Notes: generated by a model from the sequence alone, not told the origin. 64,000 bases of DNA from JBCBSZ01 sp039185015 (GCA_039185015.1 JBCDAU010000013.1:71149-135148), one strand, 5' to 3'. Numbered from the stretch's first letter, positions 32,367 to 41,636 are shown. Program-made: numbers and translations.

Positions 32367-32848
32367 AGGTCGGCCAGCTTGGTGGTCGACATCTCGACGG
32401 AGGTGTCGAGGATGCAGGCGATGGCCCGCAGATCGTCCCGTCGGATGGTCAGCATGCGGCCATTGAAGTCCTGGCGCTGCATCTGGACCATGTGGAGGTA
32501 GCGACCGAGCATCGCCGCCTCCGGACCCGAGAGCGACTCGAGCCGGGTCAGGTCGATGGTGACGTTCGACTCCTCGCGGAGATCGATCACATCGAGGTCG
32601 GCCTCTTCGTCGGTCCGGGGCAGCAACTGCGACACCGGCACGTTGTAGAAGCGGGCGAGGCGGTGCAACCGTGGCACCGAGATCGCGCGCTCTCCGCGCT
32701 CATAGGCGCCGAGGACCGACGCCTTGAACTCGTGGGCCGACTCGGCCTCGACATCCTGCAGGGACATGCGCTTCTGCCGCCGAATGGCTCGCAGGCGCTC
32801 ACCCACCCGCTTGCCGTAGACCGACTGCTGCTCGTCCGTTTCGTCCAT
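32345..32848 (-). CDS. bldD: BldD-like XRE regulator with c-di-GMP-binding signature
   Basis: 167 residues. Helix-turn-helix at about 14-75 (RLRAIRRQKRMSLQDVEAES, YERGERAISVPRLHRLARFY), close in pattern to Streptomyces BldD. The C-terminal domain carries the BldD c-di-GMP signature RxD-x8-RxxD exactly: R125-Q-D127, eight residues, R136-R-D-D139. In Streptomyces, c-di-GMP dimerises BldD through this motif so that it represses developmental genes. A GGDEF-EAL enzyme is encoded at 57962-60316. The targets here are unknown. The gene follows rsmE after an intergenic promoter. Confidence 0.85.
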   Translation of the reverse strand: MDETDEQQSVYGKRVGERLRAIRRQKRMSLQDVEAESAHEFKASVLGAYERGERAISVPRLHRLARFYNVPVSQLLPRTDEEADLDVIDLREESNVTIDLTRLESLSGPEAAMLGRYLHMVQMQRQDFNGRMLTIRRDDLRAIACILDTSVEMSTTKLADLGLRLGG

Positions 32849-32917
32849 GCGCCTCTCTCCGCCGCACCCGGGGACCGCCCCAACCCACGCTGGGCACTCC
32901 TCTCCGTATCGCCGGGC

Positions 32918-32947
32918 AACCTAGCAGCACTCTCCGTGGCCCCACAA
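32918..32947 (-). promoter_or_regulatory. Candidate promoter of the BldD-like gene
   Basis: On the minus strand TTGTGG (32942-32947) and TAGGTT (32918-32923) are separated by 18 bases, about 70 bases ahead of the ATG. Two near-identical words (ACGGAGAGTGC and ACGGAGAGGAGTGC) flank the box and may be an operator. Confidence 0.4.
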
Positions 32948-32953
32948 CTGGTG

Positions 32954-33631
32954 TCAGCCGAGGGTCGTCAACGACACGGCTGCGGCGAGCGCCGCCGTTT
33001 CCACTCTCAGCACGTTTCGACCGACACAGATACGACGAACCCCGAGCGCACGCTCCGCGTCGCTCCACCCACCCTCAGGTCCGATGAGGACCGTTGAGGT
33101 CGACGCGTCCGGCGCCTCGCCGCTGCGATCGGCCAGCGCGACGCCCGGCTCGCCGACCACGTTGCGCAGTGGAACCGGGCCCTCCAGTTCGGGCAGACGC
33201 ACCCGCCGGCTCTGCATCGCGGCCTCCCTCGCGATGCGGCGCAGACGGTCGAGGTGCTTGGTCGCACGGTCCCCGGACCACCGCACGACACCTCGCTCGG
33301 TCTCGAGCAGCACGATGCGGTCGACCCCGATCTCGGTGAGCTTCTGGACCGCCCAGTCGGGACGCTCCCCCTTCACCGGTGGGAAGCCGATCGTGATCGG
33401 TCGGCCCGCCGGCACCACCTCGACGGCGCCCGTGGGCTCGGGCTCGTCGCCGAGCTCGCAGGCCCGCCACCGACCCGCGCCATCGGAGATGGTGAGGGGC
33501 TGTCCGGGACGAAGCCGCAGCACTCGGACGAGATGGTGTCGGTCATCGGGATCGAGGACCGGGTCGTCGAGGTCGTCCACGAAGACGTGGGGCCCGCCAC
33601 GACCATCCGGTCCGGGGGCCGGATCGCTCAC
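32954..33631 (-). CDS. rsmE: 16S rRNA m3U1498 methyltransferase
   Basis: A 225-residue SPOUT-family enzyme. The N-terminal PUA-like part contains HHLVRVLRLRPGQPLTISDG. The C-terminal trefoil knot has KLTEIGVDRIVLLET, REAAMQSRRVRLPEL and the SAM-binding LIGPEGGWSDAER. It methylates N3 of U1498 in the small-subunit rRNA. It overlaps the dnaJ stop by 4 bases (ATGA), giving the usual actinobacterial hrcA-dnaJ-rsmE order. The C-terminal RVETAALAAA is typical. Confidence 0.92.
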   Translation of the reverse strand: MSDPAPGPDGRGGPHVFVDDLDDPVLDPDDRHHLVRVLRLRPGQPLTISDGAGRWRACELGDEPEPTGAVEVVPAGRPITIGFPPVKGERPDWAVQKLTEIGVDRIVLLETERGVVRWSGDRATKHLDRLRRIAREAAMQSRRVRLPELEGPVPLRNVVGEPGVALADRSGEAPDASTSTVLIGPEGGWSDAERALGVRRICVGRNVLRVETAALAAAVSLTTLG

Positions 33632-34761
33632 GTGCGGAACGCGGACCGGAGACGACCGAGGATGCCGGGATCGGGATCGGAGACCTGTTCCCCGCGCAGC
33701 TCGGCGAGCTGTCGCAGGAGCGTCTCCTGCTCCTCGTCGAGATCCGTCGGGGTCACGACCCGCAGGGTCACGATGAGGTCACCGCGTCCGCGTCCCCGCC
33801 CCTCGAGGCGATGCACGCCGCGGTCCCGGAGCCGGATCACGTCGCCGGTCTGGGTGCCGGCCGGGATCTTCAGCTCCTCGGTGCCGTCGAGCGTCTCGTA
33901 CGAGATCGACGTGCCGAGCGTCGCCTGCGTGAGCGGCACCGACAGGACCTCGTGGAGGTCGATGCCGTGGCGTTCGAACCGCTCGTGAGGACGCACCCGC
34001 ACATGGACGTAGAGGTCGCCGCTCGTGCCACCCCGCGGCCCCACGGCGCCGCGCCCGGTGAGGCGCAGCGTCGCGCCGTCGTCGACACCGGCGGGGATGC
34101 GCACGTCGTAATCGACCTCGGTCACGATCCGTCCCTCGCCACCGCAGTTGGCGCACGGATCGGAGATCGTCTGGCCGACGCCGTCGCAGGTCGGGCAGAC
34201 GACCTGCGACACCATCTGCCCGAGGAAGGATTGGCGCACCTGGCGGACCTGCCCGACGCCGCCGCAGGTCGTGCACGTCACCGGCGAGCTTCCCTCCGCC
34301 CCGCCGGTACCGTCGCACACGTCGCAGCGGATGGCGCTGCGCACCGACACGGTCGCTTCGCCGCCGAAGACCGCCTGTTCGAACTCGACGTCGAGCGCGA
34401 CCTCGAGATCGGGGCCACGCGGCGGTCCCGAGCGTCCCGGACCGCCGCCGAATCCCCCACCAGCGCCGGCGCCGGCGCCGAAGAAGGCCTCGAAGATGTC
34501 CTGGACCGATCCGAAGCCGAACCCGTCGGCGCCGCCCCTGCCACCGGGGCCTGCCGACCCGAACCGGTCGTACTGGGCGCGCTTGTCCGGGTCGCTCAGG
34601 ACCTCGTACGCGGCCGAGACGTCCTTGAACCGGGCCTCCGCCTCGGCATCATCGGGGTTGGCGTCCGGATGCAGCTCGCGGGCGAGCTTGCGGTAGGAGC
34701 GCTTGATCTCGTCGGGGCTGGCCGTTCGATCGACCCCGAGCACCTCGTACAGATCCGCCAT
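33628..34761 (-). CDS. dnaJ: Chaperone DnaJ
   Basis: A 377-residue type I J protein. J domain residues 1-70 with the HPD tripeptide in ELHPDAN. Glycine/phenylalanine-rich linker about 75-120. Four zinc-finger repeats at about 145-215 (CDVCDGTG, CTTCGGVG, CPTCDGVG, CANCGGEG), then the substrate-binding C-terminal domains. It stimulates DnaK and delivers clients. It is transcribed after hrcA (26-base gap) and overlaps rsmE. dnaK and grpE are not in the window, so this is probably the second, hrcA-linked DnaJ. Confidence 0.96.
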   Translation of the reverse strand: MADLYEVLGVDRTASPDEIKRSYRKLARELHPDANPDDAEAEARFKDVSAAYEVLSDPDKRAQYDRFGSAGPGGRGGADGFGFGSVQDIFEAFFGAGAGAGGGFGGGPGRSGPPRGPDLEVALDVEFEQAVFGGEATVSVRSAIRCDVCDGTGGAEGSSPVTCTTCGGVGQVRQVRQSFLGQMVSQVVCPTCDGVGQTISDPCANCGGEGRIVTEVDYDVRIPAGVDDGATLRLTGRGAVGPRGGTSGDLYVHVRVRPHERFERHGIDLHEVLSVPLTQATLGTSISYETLDGTEELKIPAGTQTGDVIRLRDRGVHRLEGRGRGRGDLIVTLRVVTPTDLDEEQETLLRQLAELRGEQVSDPDPGILGRLRSAFRT

Positions 34762-34787
34762 GTCGGAGCACCAGGATACGGGGCCGG

Positions 34788-35792
34788 TCAGCCCTCGCCG
34801 AGGCTCCTACCGAGTCGCCGGCCCACGACGGCCACGGCGGCCAGCGCCTGTGGGTAGTTCATGCGGGTCGGACCGAGCACGCCGATGGTGCCCGCTCGCT
34901 CGCCCTCGACCTCGTAGGGAGCCACGACGACGGCGCAGTCGGCGAGGGGTTCGACCCCGGTCTCGCTGCCGATCGCGACCGACACGCCCCTGTCGAGCAG
35001 CTCGCCGAGCAGGCCGACGAGGACGTACTGCTCCTCGAGGATCGACAGGACCCGGCCCACGCTCTCGACGGCGTCGAACTGCTCGGCGACGGCGGACGTG
35101 CCGCCGATGAACAGCCGCTCACCGGTCGCCTGCCCGCTCGCCGCGGCCACCGCGTCGGCCGCCACGCGGTCGAGGTCGGTGTCGCCGAGCGGCGCAGGGT
35201 CGTCCAACGCTCCGCCGGCGTGACCGAGGGTCGCCTCGGCGACGGAGGCCTGCACGCGGCCCACCTCGTCGTCGTCGAGCTCACGTGGGATGTCGATCGT
35301 GTGCTTGTCGACCACGCCGGTGGACCAGACCGTGACCACCAACATCAGCGTGGGGGTGAGCGGCACGAGCTGGACCGAGGCGATGCGGGAGAGCTCCGCT
35401 CGTGGCGGTACGACGACAGCGGCGAGGTGGGTCAGGTCGGCGAGCAGCGACGACGTCTCGCGCAGCATGCCCTCGAGCTCGCGATGGGCGTGCGAGAAGA
35501 ACGCCCGGACCGTCTGGGTCTCCTGGGCGCCGAGGGTCCCCGGCGGGATGTGGTCGACGAAGAACCGGTAGCCCTTCTCGGTCGGGACGCGGCCGGCGCT
35601 CGTGTGCGGCTGCTGGAGGTAGCCGTCCTGCTCCAACGCCGCCATGTCGTTGCGGACCGTCGCCGAGGAGACCGGTGACTCGAGACGCTGCGCGATCCGA
35701 CCCGAGCCGACCGGCTGGTCGGTCTCGATGTACTGCTCCACGATCGCGGTGAGGATCGCGGCCTTCCGTTCGTCGAGCGATGGGTCGGTCAC
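34788..35792 (-). CDS. hrcA: Heat-inducible transcription repressor HrcA
   Basis: 334 residues. N-terminal winged helix (ERKAAILTAIVEQYIETDQP, RLESPVSSATVRNDMAALEQ, GYLQQPHTSAGRVPTEKGYR) followed by the GAF-like and dimerisation domains, the classic HrcA layout. It represses chaperone operons by binding CIRCE elements and is itself kept active by GroEL. I found no clear CIRCE repeat (TTAGCACTC-N9-GAGTGCTAA) in the 87 bases upstream, so autoregulation here is uncertain. Confidence 0.95.
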   Translation of the reverse strand: MTDPSLDERKAAILTAIVEQYIETDQPVGSGRIAQRLESPVSSATVRNDMAALEQDGYLQQPHTSAGRVPTEKGYRFFVDHIPPGTLGAQETQTVRAFFSHAHRELEGMLRETSSLLADLTHLAAVVVPPRAELSRIASVQLVPLTPTLMLVVTVWSTGVVDKHTIDIPRELDDDEVGRVQASVAEATLGHAGGALDDPAPLGDTDLDRVAADAVAAASGQATGERLFIGGTSAVAEQFDAVESVGRVLSILEEQYVLVGLLGELLDRGVSVAIGSETGVEPLADCAVVVAPYEVEGERAGTIGVLGPTRMNYPQALAAVAVVGRRLGRSLGEG

Positions 35793-35879
35793 AGGATGCT
35801 CGCGAGTCCCCCGGATCGGTTGGTCAGGACACCGATCGTACCGAGGCGGCGTCGGCGCCTCCCAGTCATCCGCGACCGC

Positions 35880-36704
35880 TCAGGGTCCGTAGTCCCGCCG
35901 CTCGCTGCGCCGGGTCAGGCCGCGGTCGATGACCCGTTCCCAGTCGGCCGGGAGCGGTCGAGGCGAGGTCGCCAGCCAGATCACCATGCGGTGGAACTCC
36001 TCTGGCGAGGCGAGGAACTCGATCTCGCGGAACAGCGTCTGACCAGCGGACTCCACCTTGAAGGTGGCGTAGTTCAGGTACTCCCCCACCAAGCCGTACG
36101 AGAGGGCGACGTCGGTGACGCGGCTGATCGGGAGCGTCGCCTGCCGACGGGAGAAAAAGCCCTCGGTCTGGATCAGGCGACGGTTGGTCAGATAGAGCAC
36201 GCGGAAGAACCGCCAGCGCAGCAGTCGGATGGTGAGGCGGCCGGTGACCCAGAGCAGGACGAGGAGCGCTGCGGCCCAGACCCGGTAGACGACACCCACC
36301 ACGGCGACGAGGACGAAGAACGGCAGTGCGCTCCGGATGGTCTTGTTGAGGTCGCGGAGGTCGGAGTCGAGCACGGCGAGCAGCAGCCCGAGCGAGAGCA
36401 CGGCGATCGCGATCGTCACGACGGGTCCCGACACGATCGGGAGTCCGGGGGTCAGGGCGACGGCGAGGAGGACCGTGCCGACGAGCTGGAGGAACGGCTT
36501 GATGATCTCCGCGACGTGGCGGCGGGACTTGTAGTAGATCTCCTCGTCGACCAACAGGAGCGCGTCGTCGGTCGGCGGCAGGAGCGAGTCGAAGGCCCGG
36601 TCGACGAAGTCCTGGAAGACGGTCGGCAGCCGGTGGTAGATCGGCCGGAGCGTCCGGCGGAACCAACTGACCTCATCGTCGTCGAGGGGCCGATACGGCT
36701 CCAT
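35880..36704 (-). CDS. Membrane protein with bacterial PH domain (bPH2/YdbS-like)
   Basis: 274 residues from ATG 36704. Hydrophobic segments are at about 75-115 (LVGTVLLAVALTPGLPIV, AIAVLSLGLLLAVL) and about 125-155 (ALPFFVLVAVVGVVY). These are followed by a PH-like beta domain whose signature YLTNRRLIQTEGFFSRR continues into ATLPISRVTDV. Such bPH2 proteins are membrane-bound with unclear function. It forms a two-gene operon with the small membrane protein upstream (2-base gap). Confidence 0.75.
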   Translation of the reverse strand: MEPYRPLDDDEVSWFRRTLRPIYHRLPTVFQDFVDRAFDSLLPPTDDALLLVDEEIYYKSRRHVAEIIKPFLQLVGTVLLAVALTPGLPIVSGPVVTIAIAVLSLGLLLAVLDSDLRDLNKTIRSALPFFVLVAVVGVVYRVWAAALLVLLWVTGRLTIRLLRWRFFRVLYLTNRRLIQTEGFFSRRQATLPISRVTDVALSYGLVGEYLNYATFKVESAGQTLFREIEFLASPEEFHRMVIWLATSPRPLPADWERVIDRGLTRRSERRDYGP

Positions 36705-36706
36705 GG

Positions 36707-36916
36707 TCAGCCCACGTCGGTGACGGTGGTCGTCGGCGGTGGCGCGTCGTCGCCGAACAGCTCGTCGAGGAAGTCGAGCGCGTTGCCGAGGCCGTCGCCG
36801 AGCCAGCCGAAGAAGTCGCGACCCCACTCACCTGCGGTCGACGGGTCGGTGACGACGAAGAAGATCGCGAAGAGGATCAGGAGGTAGATGCCGACTTGTT
36901 GGGGTTTCACTGCCAT
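36707..36916 (-). CDS. Small single-pass membrane protein
   Basis: A 69-residue protein: short N-terminus MAVKPQQVG, one membrane helix (IYLLILFAIFFVV), then an amphipathic Gly/Phe/Trp-rich stretch (RDFFGWLGDGLGNALDFL) and a Pro/Thr tail. It ends 2 bases before the PH-domain gene, so they are probably translated together. It may be a small partner of that protein; no family is recognised. Confidence 0.6.
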   Translation of the reverse strand: MAVKPQQVGIYLLILFAIFFVVTDPSTAGEWGRDFFGWLGDGLGNALDFLDELFGDDAPPPTTTVTDVG

Positions 36917-37085
36917 GGCTCCTTGCTCACCGCGACCGGAGGTGGGGTCCGGACGCGGCCGGGGACACCTGGTCCATCCGCGACGGTACCGGCGCGATGA
37001 CCACGGTGGGTGGACCCCCGCGCGGGGCGTGAGATCCGGCGAAACCCGGTCGACTCCGGTCCGGGCCGGTCGCGACCATAGGACC

Positions 37086-38333
37086 GTGGACGACCTGGTG
37101 GTGCGCGCCTACGACCCCGAGCGAGACGCCGACGCGGTGCACCGCATCTGGTGCGAGATCGGCTGGATCAGCGCCGACAGCGATCGCGAGCGGGAGATGC
37201 TGCTCGACCACTTCTACCGCTCCGGTCGGGCCATCGTCGCCGAGCTCGACGGCCAGGCCGAGTTGGCGGTCACCACCGCCGACGGCACCCTGCGCCACGG
37301 CGCCACCGACCTCTCGATGAGCGCGGTCACCTCGGTCACGGCCAGTCATCTCGCCCGGCAGGGCGGCCTCGCCTCGTCCATGACGGCCCGAGCCGTCGCC
37401 ACCGACGCCGCCGCCGGACTCCAGACGGCCTCGCTCGGCATCTTCGACCAGGGCTTCTACGACCGGCTCGGTTTCGGCACCGGCTCCTATCTCCGTCGCT
37501 ACCGGTTCGACCCGGCGACGCTTCGGGTACCCCGCGGCTCGCGCCGCCCCGTCCGCCTGAACCGTGACGACGCCGAGGAGGTCCACGCCAACCGCCTCGC
37601 GACCGAACGACGCCACGGCGCGGTCACGATCACGTCCGCCGAGTTCTCTGCGGCCGAGATGGGTTGGGAGGACAACGCCTTCGGTCTCGGTTTCCGCGAC
37701 AGCTCCGGCGCCCTCACCCACCACGTCTGGTTCTCGGCCGACGAGATGGAGGAGGGCCCCTACAACGTCGAGTGGCTCGCCTATCGCTCGGCCGACGACC
37801 TCCGCGAGCTCTTCTCGCTCATGCGCTCGCTCGGCGACCAGGTCCAGCGGGTCTCGGTGCCCGAGCCGCCGGGACTCCTCGTCCAGCACCTCCTCGACCG
37901 GCCGTTCCGCTCGGCGAGCTACACGTCCGACAAGCAGGCCCTCGGGGGACGAGGTCGAGCCTGGTGGCAGTGCCGGATGCTCGACGTCGAGGCCGGCGTC
38001 GCCGCCGCACGGTTCGTCGGTGACGGCGTCGGCTTCGTCCTCGAGCTCGACGATCCGATCGCGACGCACCTCCCCGCCGAGCTTCCCTGGCGGGGCGTCG
38101 GTGGCCGGTACGTGGTCGATCTCGGCGCCTCGAGCTCGGCGCAGCGTTCCGACGGACGGACGGACCTCCCCGTGCTGCGGTGCAGCGTCGGGACCTTCAC
38201 CCGGCTCTGGCTCGGCGTGGCCCCGGCGACGCGCCTTCCCCTCACCGACGAGCTCGACGCCCCCGACTCGCTCCTCGAGCAGCTCGACGACGTCATCCGG
38301 GTGCCGGAGCCCTTGCCGAACTTCCCGTTCTAG
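37086..38333 (+). CDS. Eis-like GNAT N-acetyltransferase
   Basis: 415 residues from GTG 37086, which directly follows a C-rich gap; an earlier frame extension lacks any start signal. The N-terminal GNAT domain carries the acetyl-CoA loop in TASHLARQGGLASSMTARAV. A second GNAT-like middle and a C-terminal sterol-carrier-like domain follow (ARFVGDGVGFVLELDD, WLGVAPATRLPLTD). Three-domain architecture and length match Eis-type acetyltransferases, which form hexamers and acetylate amines on varied substrates. It sits between the convergent lepA and the PH-domain genes. Confidence 0.8.
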   Translation: MDDLVVRAYDPERDADAVHRIWCEIGWISADSDREREMLLDHFYRSGRAIVAELDGQAELAVTTADGTLRHGATDLSMSAVTSVTASHLARQGGLASSMTARAVATDAAAGLQTASLGIFDQGFYDRLGFGTGSYLRRYRFDPATLRVPRGSRRPVRLNRDDAEEVHANRLATERRHGAVTITSAEFSAAEMGWEDNAFGLGFRDSSGALTHHVWFSADEMEEGPYNVEWLAYRSADDLRELFSLMRSLGDQVQRVSVPEPPGLLVQHLLDRPFRSASYTSDKQALGGRGRAWWQCRMLDVEAGVAAARFVGDGVGFVLELDDPIATHLPAELPWRGVGGRYVVDLGASSSAQRSDGRTDLPVLRCSVGTFTRLWLGVAPATRLPLTDELDAPDSLLEQLDDVIRVPEPLPNFPF

Positions 38334-38338
38334 GCGAC

Positions 38339-40123
38339 TCAGTCGTCGAGGCGGAGGGCGGAGACGAAGGCCTCGTTGGGCACCTCGACCCGGCCGATGG
38401 CCTTCATGCGCTTCTTGCCCTGCTTCTGACGCTCGAGCAGCTTGCGCTTCCGGGTGATGTCGCCGCCGTAGCACTTGGCGAGGACGTCCTTGCGCTTCGC
38501 CTTGACCGTCTCGCGGGCGATGATGCGGCCGCCGATGGCGGCCTGGATCGGCACGTCGAAGAGCTGACGCGGGATGAGCTCCCGCAGCTTCTCGGCCATG
38601 CGCCTGCCGTAGTCGTAGGCCTTGTCGCGGTGGACGATCGTGGAGAACGCATCGACCGCCTCGCCATTGAGGAGGACGTCCACCTTCACCAGCTTGGCCT
38701 CGTTGTAGCCGTCGGGCTCGTAGTCGAGGCTGGCGTACCCCTGGGTCCGGCTCTTGAGCTGGTCGAAGAAGTCGGTGACGACCTCGGCGAGCGGGATCTG
38801 GTAGCGCAGCTCGATCCGCTCGGGCGACAGGTACTCCATGTTCGTCATCTCGCCCCGCCGCGACTGGCAGAGGTCCATGACGGTCCCGGTGTACGAGGAC
38901 GGCGTGATGATCGAGACCTTGAGCGTCGGCTCGGCGATCGCCTCGACCTTGTCCATGGGCGGCAGCTCGGAGGGGTTGTCGACCACGACCTCGGAGCCGT
39001 CGGAGATCGTGATGTGGTACTCCACCGACGGCGCGGTGGCGATGAGGTCGAGGCCGTACTCGCGCTCGAGCCGCTCCCGGACGATCTCCATGTGGAGCAA
39101 GCCGAGGAAGCCACAGCGGAACCCGAAGCCGAGGGCCGCCGAGGTCTCGGGCTCGAAGGTGATCGATGCGTCGTTGATCTTGAGCTTGTCGAGCGACTCG
39201 CGCAGATCGGCGTACTGGTCGCCGTCGATCGGGTAGAGCCCGCAGAACACCATCGGCTGCGGATCTCGGTAGCCCTCGAGTGGCTTCTCGGCGCCCTTGC
39301 GGGACGTCGTGACCGTGTCGCCGGACCGGGCCTCGCCCACGTCCTTGATGCCGGCGATGAGGTAGCCCACCTCACCGGGGCCGAGCCGGTCGACCGGGAG
39401 GTTGTCGGGCGAGCGCACCCCGATCTCCTCGGCCTCGCGGTCGGTGCCGCCGTGCATGAAGCGCAGCTTGTCACCGGAGCCGAGCACACCGTCCATGACC
39501 CGCACCGACGACACGACGCCCCGGTACTGGTCGAAGACCGAGTCGAACACCAGGGCCTGGAGCGGCTCGCTCGCATCGCCCTCCGGCGCCGGGATCCGGT
39601 CGACGATGGCGTCGAGGAGGTCAGGGACGCCCTCGCCGGTCTTCGCCGAGATGCGGCAGATCTCGTCGGCGGGGATGCCGAGGACCTGCTCGATCTCGCT
39701 GGCATACAGGTCCGGATCGGCGGCGGGCAGGTCGATCTTGTTCAGCGCAGCCACGATCTCGAGGTCGTGCTCGAGCGCCAGGTAGCAGTTGGCCAGCGTC
39801 TGGGCCTCGATGCCCTGTGCGGCATCGACCACCAGCACGACGCCCTCGCACGCGGCGAGGCTGCGGCTCACCTCGTAACCGAAGTCGACGTGACCGGGGG
39901 TGTCGATGAGGTGGAGGACGTGGTCCTTCCAGCCGACCCGGACGTTCTGGGCCTTGATCGTGATGCCCCGCTCCCGCTCGAGGTCCATCGAGTCGAGGTA
40001 CTGGGCGCGCATCGCTCGCTCGTCCACGGCACCGGTCAGCTCGAGGATGCGATCCGAGAGCGTCGACTTGCCGTGGTCGATGTGGGCGATGATCGAGAAG
40101 TTGCGGATTCGGGAGAGGTCCAT
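38339..40123 (-). CDS. lepA: Translation elongation factor 4
   Basis: A 594-residue GTPase. G1 HIDHGKST, switch region ERERGITIKAQ, G3 DTPGH, G4 NKID. The LepA-specific C-terminal domain shows AIGGRIIARETVKA and RKDVLAKCYGGDITRKRKLL. It acts on stalled or mistranslocated ribosomes. Its convergent neighbour ends 5 bases away. rpsT lies divergently 178 bases upstream, a pairing conserved in many bacteria. Confidence 0.97.
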   Translation of the reverse strand: MDLSRIRNFSIIAHIDHGKSTLSDRILELTGAVDERAMRAQYLDSMDLERERGITIKAQNVRVGWKDHVLHLIDTPGHVDFGYEVSRSLAACEGVVLVVDAAQGIEAQTLANCYLALEHDLEIVAALNKIDLPAADPDLYASEIEQVLGIPADEICRISAKTGEGVPDLLDAIVDRIPAPEGDASEPLQALVFDSVFDQYRGVVSSVRVMDGVLGSGDKLRFMHGGTDREAEEIGVRSPDNLPVDRLGPGEVGYLIAGIKDVGEARSGDTVTTSRKGAEKPLEGYRDPQPMVFCGLYPIDGDQYADLRESLDKLKINDASITFEPETSAALGFGFRCGFLGLLHMEIVRERLEREYGLDLIATAPSVEYHITISDGSEVVVDNPSELPPMDKVEAIAEPTLKVSIITPSSYTGTVMDLCQSRRGEMTNMEYLSPERIELRYQIPLAEVVTDFFDQLKSRTQGYASLDYEPDGYNEAKLVKVDVLLNGEAVDAFSTIVHRDKAYDYGRRMAEKLRELIPRQLFDVPIQAAIGGRIIARETVKAKRKDVLAKCYGGDITRKRKLLERQKQGKKRMKAIGRVEVPNEAFVSALRLDD

Positions 40124-40202
40124 GGGGGTGGGCTCAGGTTACCGAGGCGACACCTCGGACCCCGAGGCACGCCGGCAGGTGTGTCCGACGGGCACCCGCT
40201 GC

Positions 40203-40208
40203 TAGCCT
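40203..40208 (+). promoter_or_regulatory. Candidate -10 box of rpsT
   Basis: TAGCCT in the gap between the divergent lepA and rpsT, about 95 bases ahead of the rpsT start. The remaining leader is GC-rich with several short dyads, which could hold S20 autoregulation. No clear -35. Confidence 0.25.
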
Positions 40209-40301
40209 GACCTGGTTGTCCGGTCGGCCCTCGCGCCGCCGGCCCGACCCCACTGCGACATCGCCGTCGCATCGACGCGCACACGAGGAACGATCACCCC
40301 G

Positions 40302-40562
40302 ATGGCCAACATCGCCAGCCAGATCAAGCGGAACCGTCAGAACGAGAAGCGCCGCCTGCGCAACCGGGCCGTGCGCTCCGAGGTCCGCACCCGGATCAAG
40401 GCCGCCGTCGAGGCCGCCGGCACCGACGAGCAGGACGAGGCCATGCGAGCCGCCATGAAGCGGATCGACAAGGCCGTCTCCAAGGGCGTCATGCACAAGA
40501 ACACCGCCGCCCGCACCAAGTCTCGCCTCCACGCCCAGGTGAAGGCGGCTGCAGAAGCCTGA
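40302..40562 (+). CDS. rpsT: 30S ribosomal protein S20
   Basis: An 86-residue, strongly basic three-helix protein: ANIASQIKRNRQNEKRRLRN, then SEVRTRIKAA and KRIDKAVSKGVMHKNTAARTK, all typical of S20. It binds 16S rRNA early in assembly. It starts at ATG 40302 and is convergent with dapE, whose stop is only 3 bases after its own. Confidence 0.97.
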   Translation: MANIASQIKRNRQNEKRRLRNRAVRSEVRTRIKAAVEAAGTDEQDEAMRAAMKRIDKAVSKGVMHKNTAARTKSRLHAQVKAAAEA

Positions 40563-40565
40563 TCG

Positions 40566-41636
40566 TCAGACGCCTTCGCTGAGGAGGCGTTCGAGCGCCC
40601 GGTAGGTCCGCTCCAGCTGGGAGCGATCGACCCACTCGTCCTGCGTGTGCGCCAAGTGGGAGTGACCGGGGCCGAGGTTCACCGCCGGCACGCCGAGCTC
40701 GGCGAAGCGCGCGACGTCGGTCCACCCGAGCTTCGCTCGCACGGGCAACCCCGCCTCCTCGCGCAGCCAGCCGAGCAGCGGGTGACCGAGCCCGGGCGGA
40801 GCGGCGACCGAGAGGTCGGTGCGCTCCCACTCGTCGGGGTCACCGAGCACGTCCAGCAGGTGCTGCGTGGCCTCCTCGGCGGTTCGATCCGGCGCGTAGC
40901 GGTGGTTCACGGTGAGGCTCACGGCGTCGGGCACCACGTTGCCCGCGACACCACCCTCGACGCCGACGGCCTGCACCGCCTCGCGGAACTCACAGCCGTC
41001 GATGACCGGGCGACGCTCCTCGTAGGCCTCCAGCCGCTCCAGAACCGGGCCGAGGCGGTGGATGGCGTTGCGACCCATCCACGGACGAGCCGTGTGCGCT
41101 CGCTCGCCCCGCCACGTCGCGCGGATCCGGAGCGTGCCCTGGCAGCCGGCTTCGAGCTCGCCGTTGGTCGGCTCGCCGAGGATCGCCGCGTCGCCCCGCA
41201 CCAGCTCGGGTCGCTCGCGGATGAGCTCCCCGAGACCGTTGTGCTGGGCCGGCACCTCTTCCCTGGCGTAGAAGATCCAGCCGACGTCGACCATCGGGTC
41301 GTGCACGTGCTCGGCGAGCGCGAGGAAGACGGCGAGGCCACCCTTCATGTCGGAGGCGCCGAGCCCGCTGACGACGTCGCCGTCGATCACGGCGCGCTCG
41401 TTGTCGTTCGCCGGCACCGTGTCGGTGTGCCCGACGAGCAGCAGGCGGTGCGGACGGCCGAGATCGGTGCGGGCGACGAGGTTGTCCCCCACCCGCTCGA
41501 CGGCGAGGTGGTCGAGCCGCCCCAGCCGCTCGGCGAGCAGCTCCACGAGGTCCTGCTCGTGGAAGCTCTCGGAGCGGACGTCGATCAGCTCGCCGGTCAG
41601 CGCGACCAGGTCGACCGGCAGCGTCGTGGTGCTCAC
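40566..41636 (-). CDS. dapE: Succinyl-diaminopimelate desuccinylase
   Basis: A 356-residue M20 metallohydrolase from GTG 41636. Metal and catalytic motifs: LLVGHTDTVPAND, GASDMKGGLAVFL, AREEVPAQHNG (the EE pair) and LGEPTNGELE, with the late His in LGPGHSHLAHTQDEWV. It releases succinate from N-succinyl-LL-diaminopimelate in the lysine/peptidoglycan pathway. Coupled to dapD by a 4-base GTGA overlap. dapC and dapF are encoded at 51-55 kb. Confidence 0.92.
   Translation of the reverse strand: MSTTTLPVDLVALTGELIDVRSESFHEQDLVELLAERLGRLDHLAVERVGDNLVARTDLGRPHRLLLVGHTDTVPANDNERAVIDGDVVSGLGASDMKGGLAVFLALAEHVHDPMVDVGWIFYAREEVPAQHNGLGELIRERPELVRGDAAILGEPTNGELEAGCQGTLRIRATWRGERAHTARPWMGRNAIHRLGPVLERLEAYEERRPVIDGCEFREAVQAVGVEGGVAGNVVPDAVSLTVNHRYAPDRTAEEATQHLLDVLGDPDEWERTDLSVAAPPGLGHPLLGWLREEAGLPVRAKLGWTDVARFAELGVPAVNLGPGHSHLAHTQDEWVDRSQLERTYRALERLLSEGV

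Noticed and set aside
35793..35879. CIRCE element upstream of hrcA
   Set aside because: No TTAGCACTC / GAGTGCTAA pair with 9-base spacing was found; only scattered partial words.
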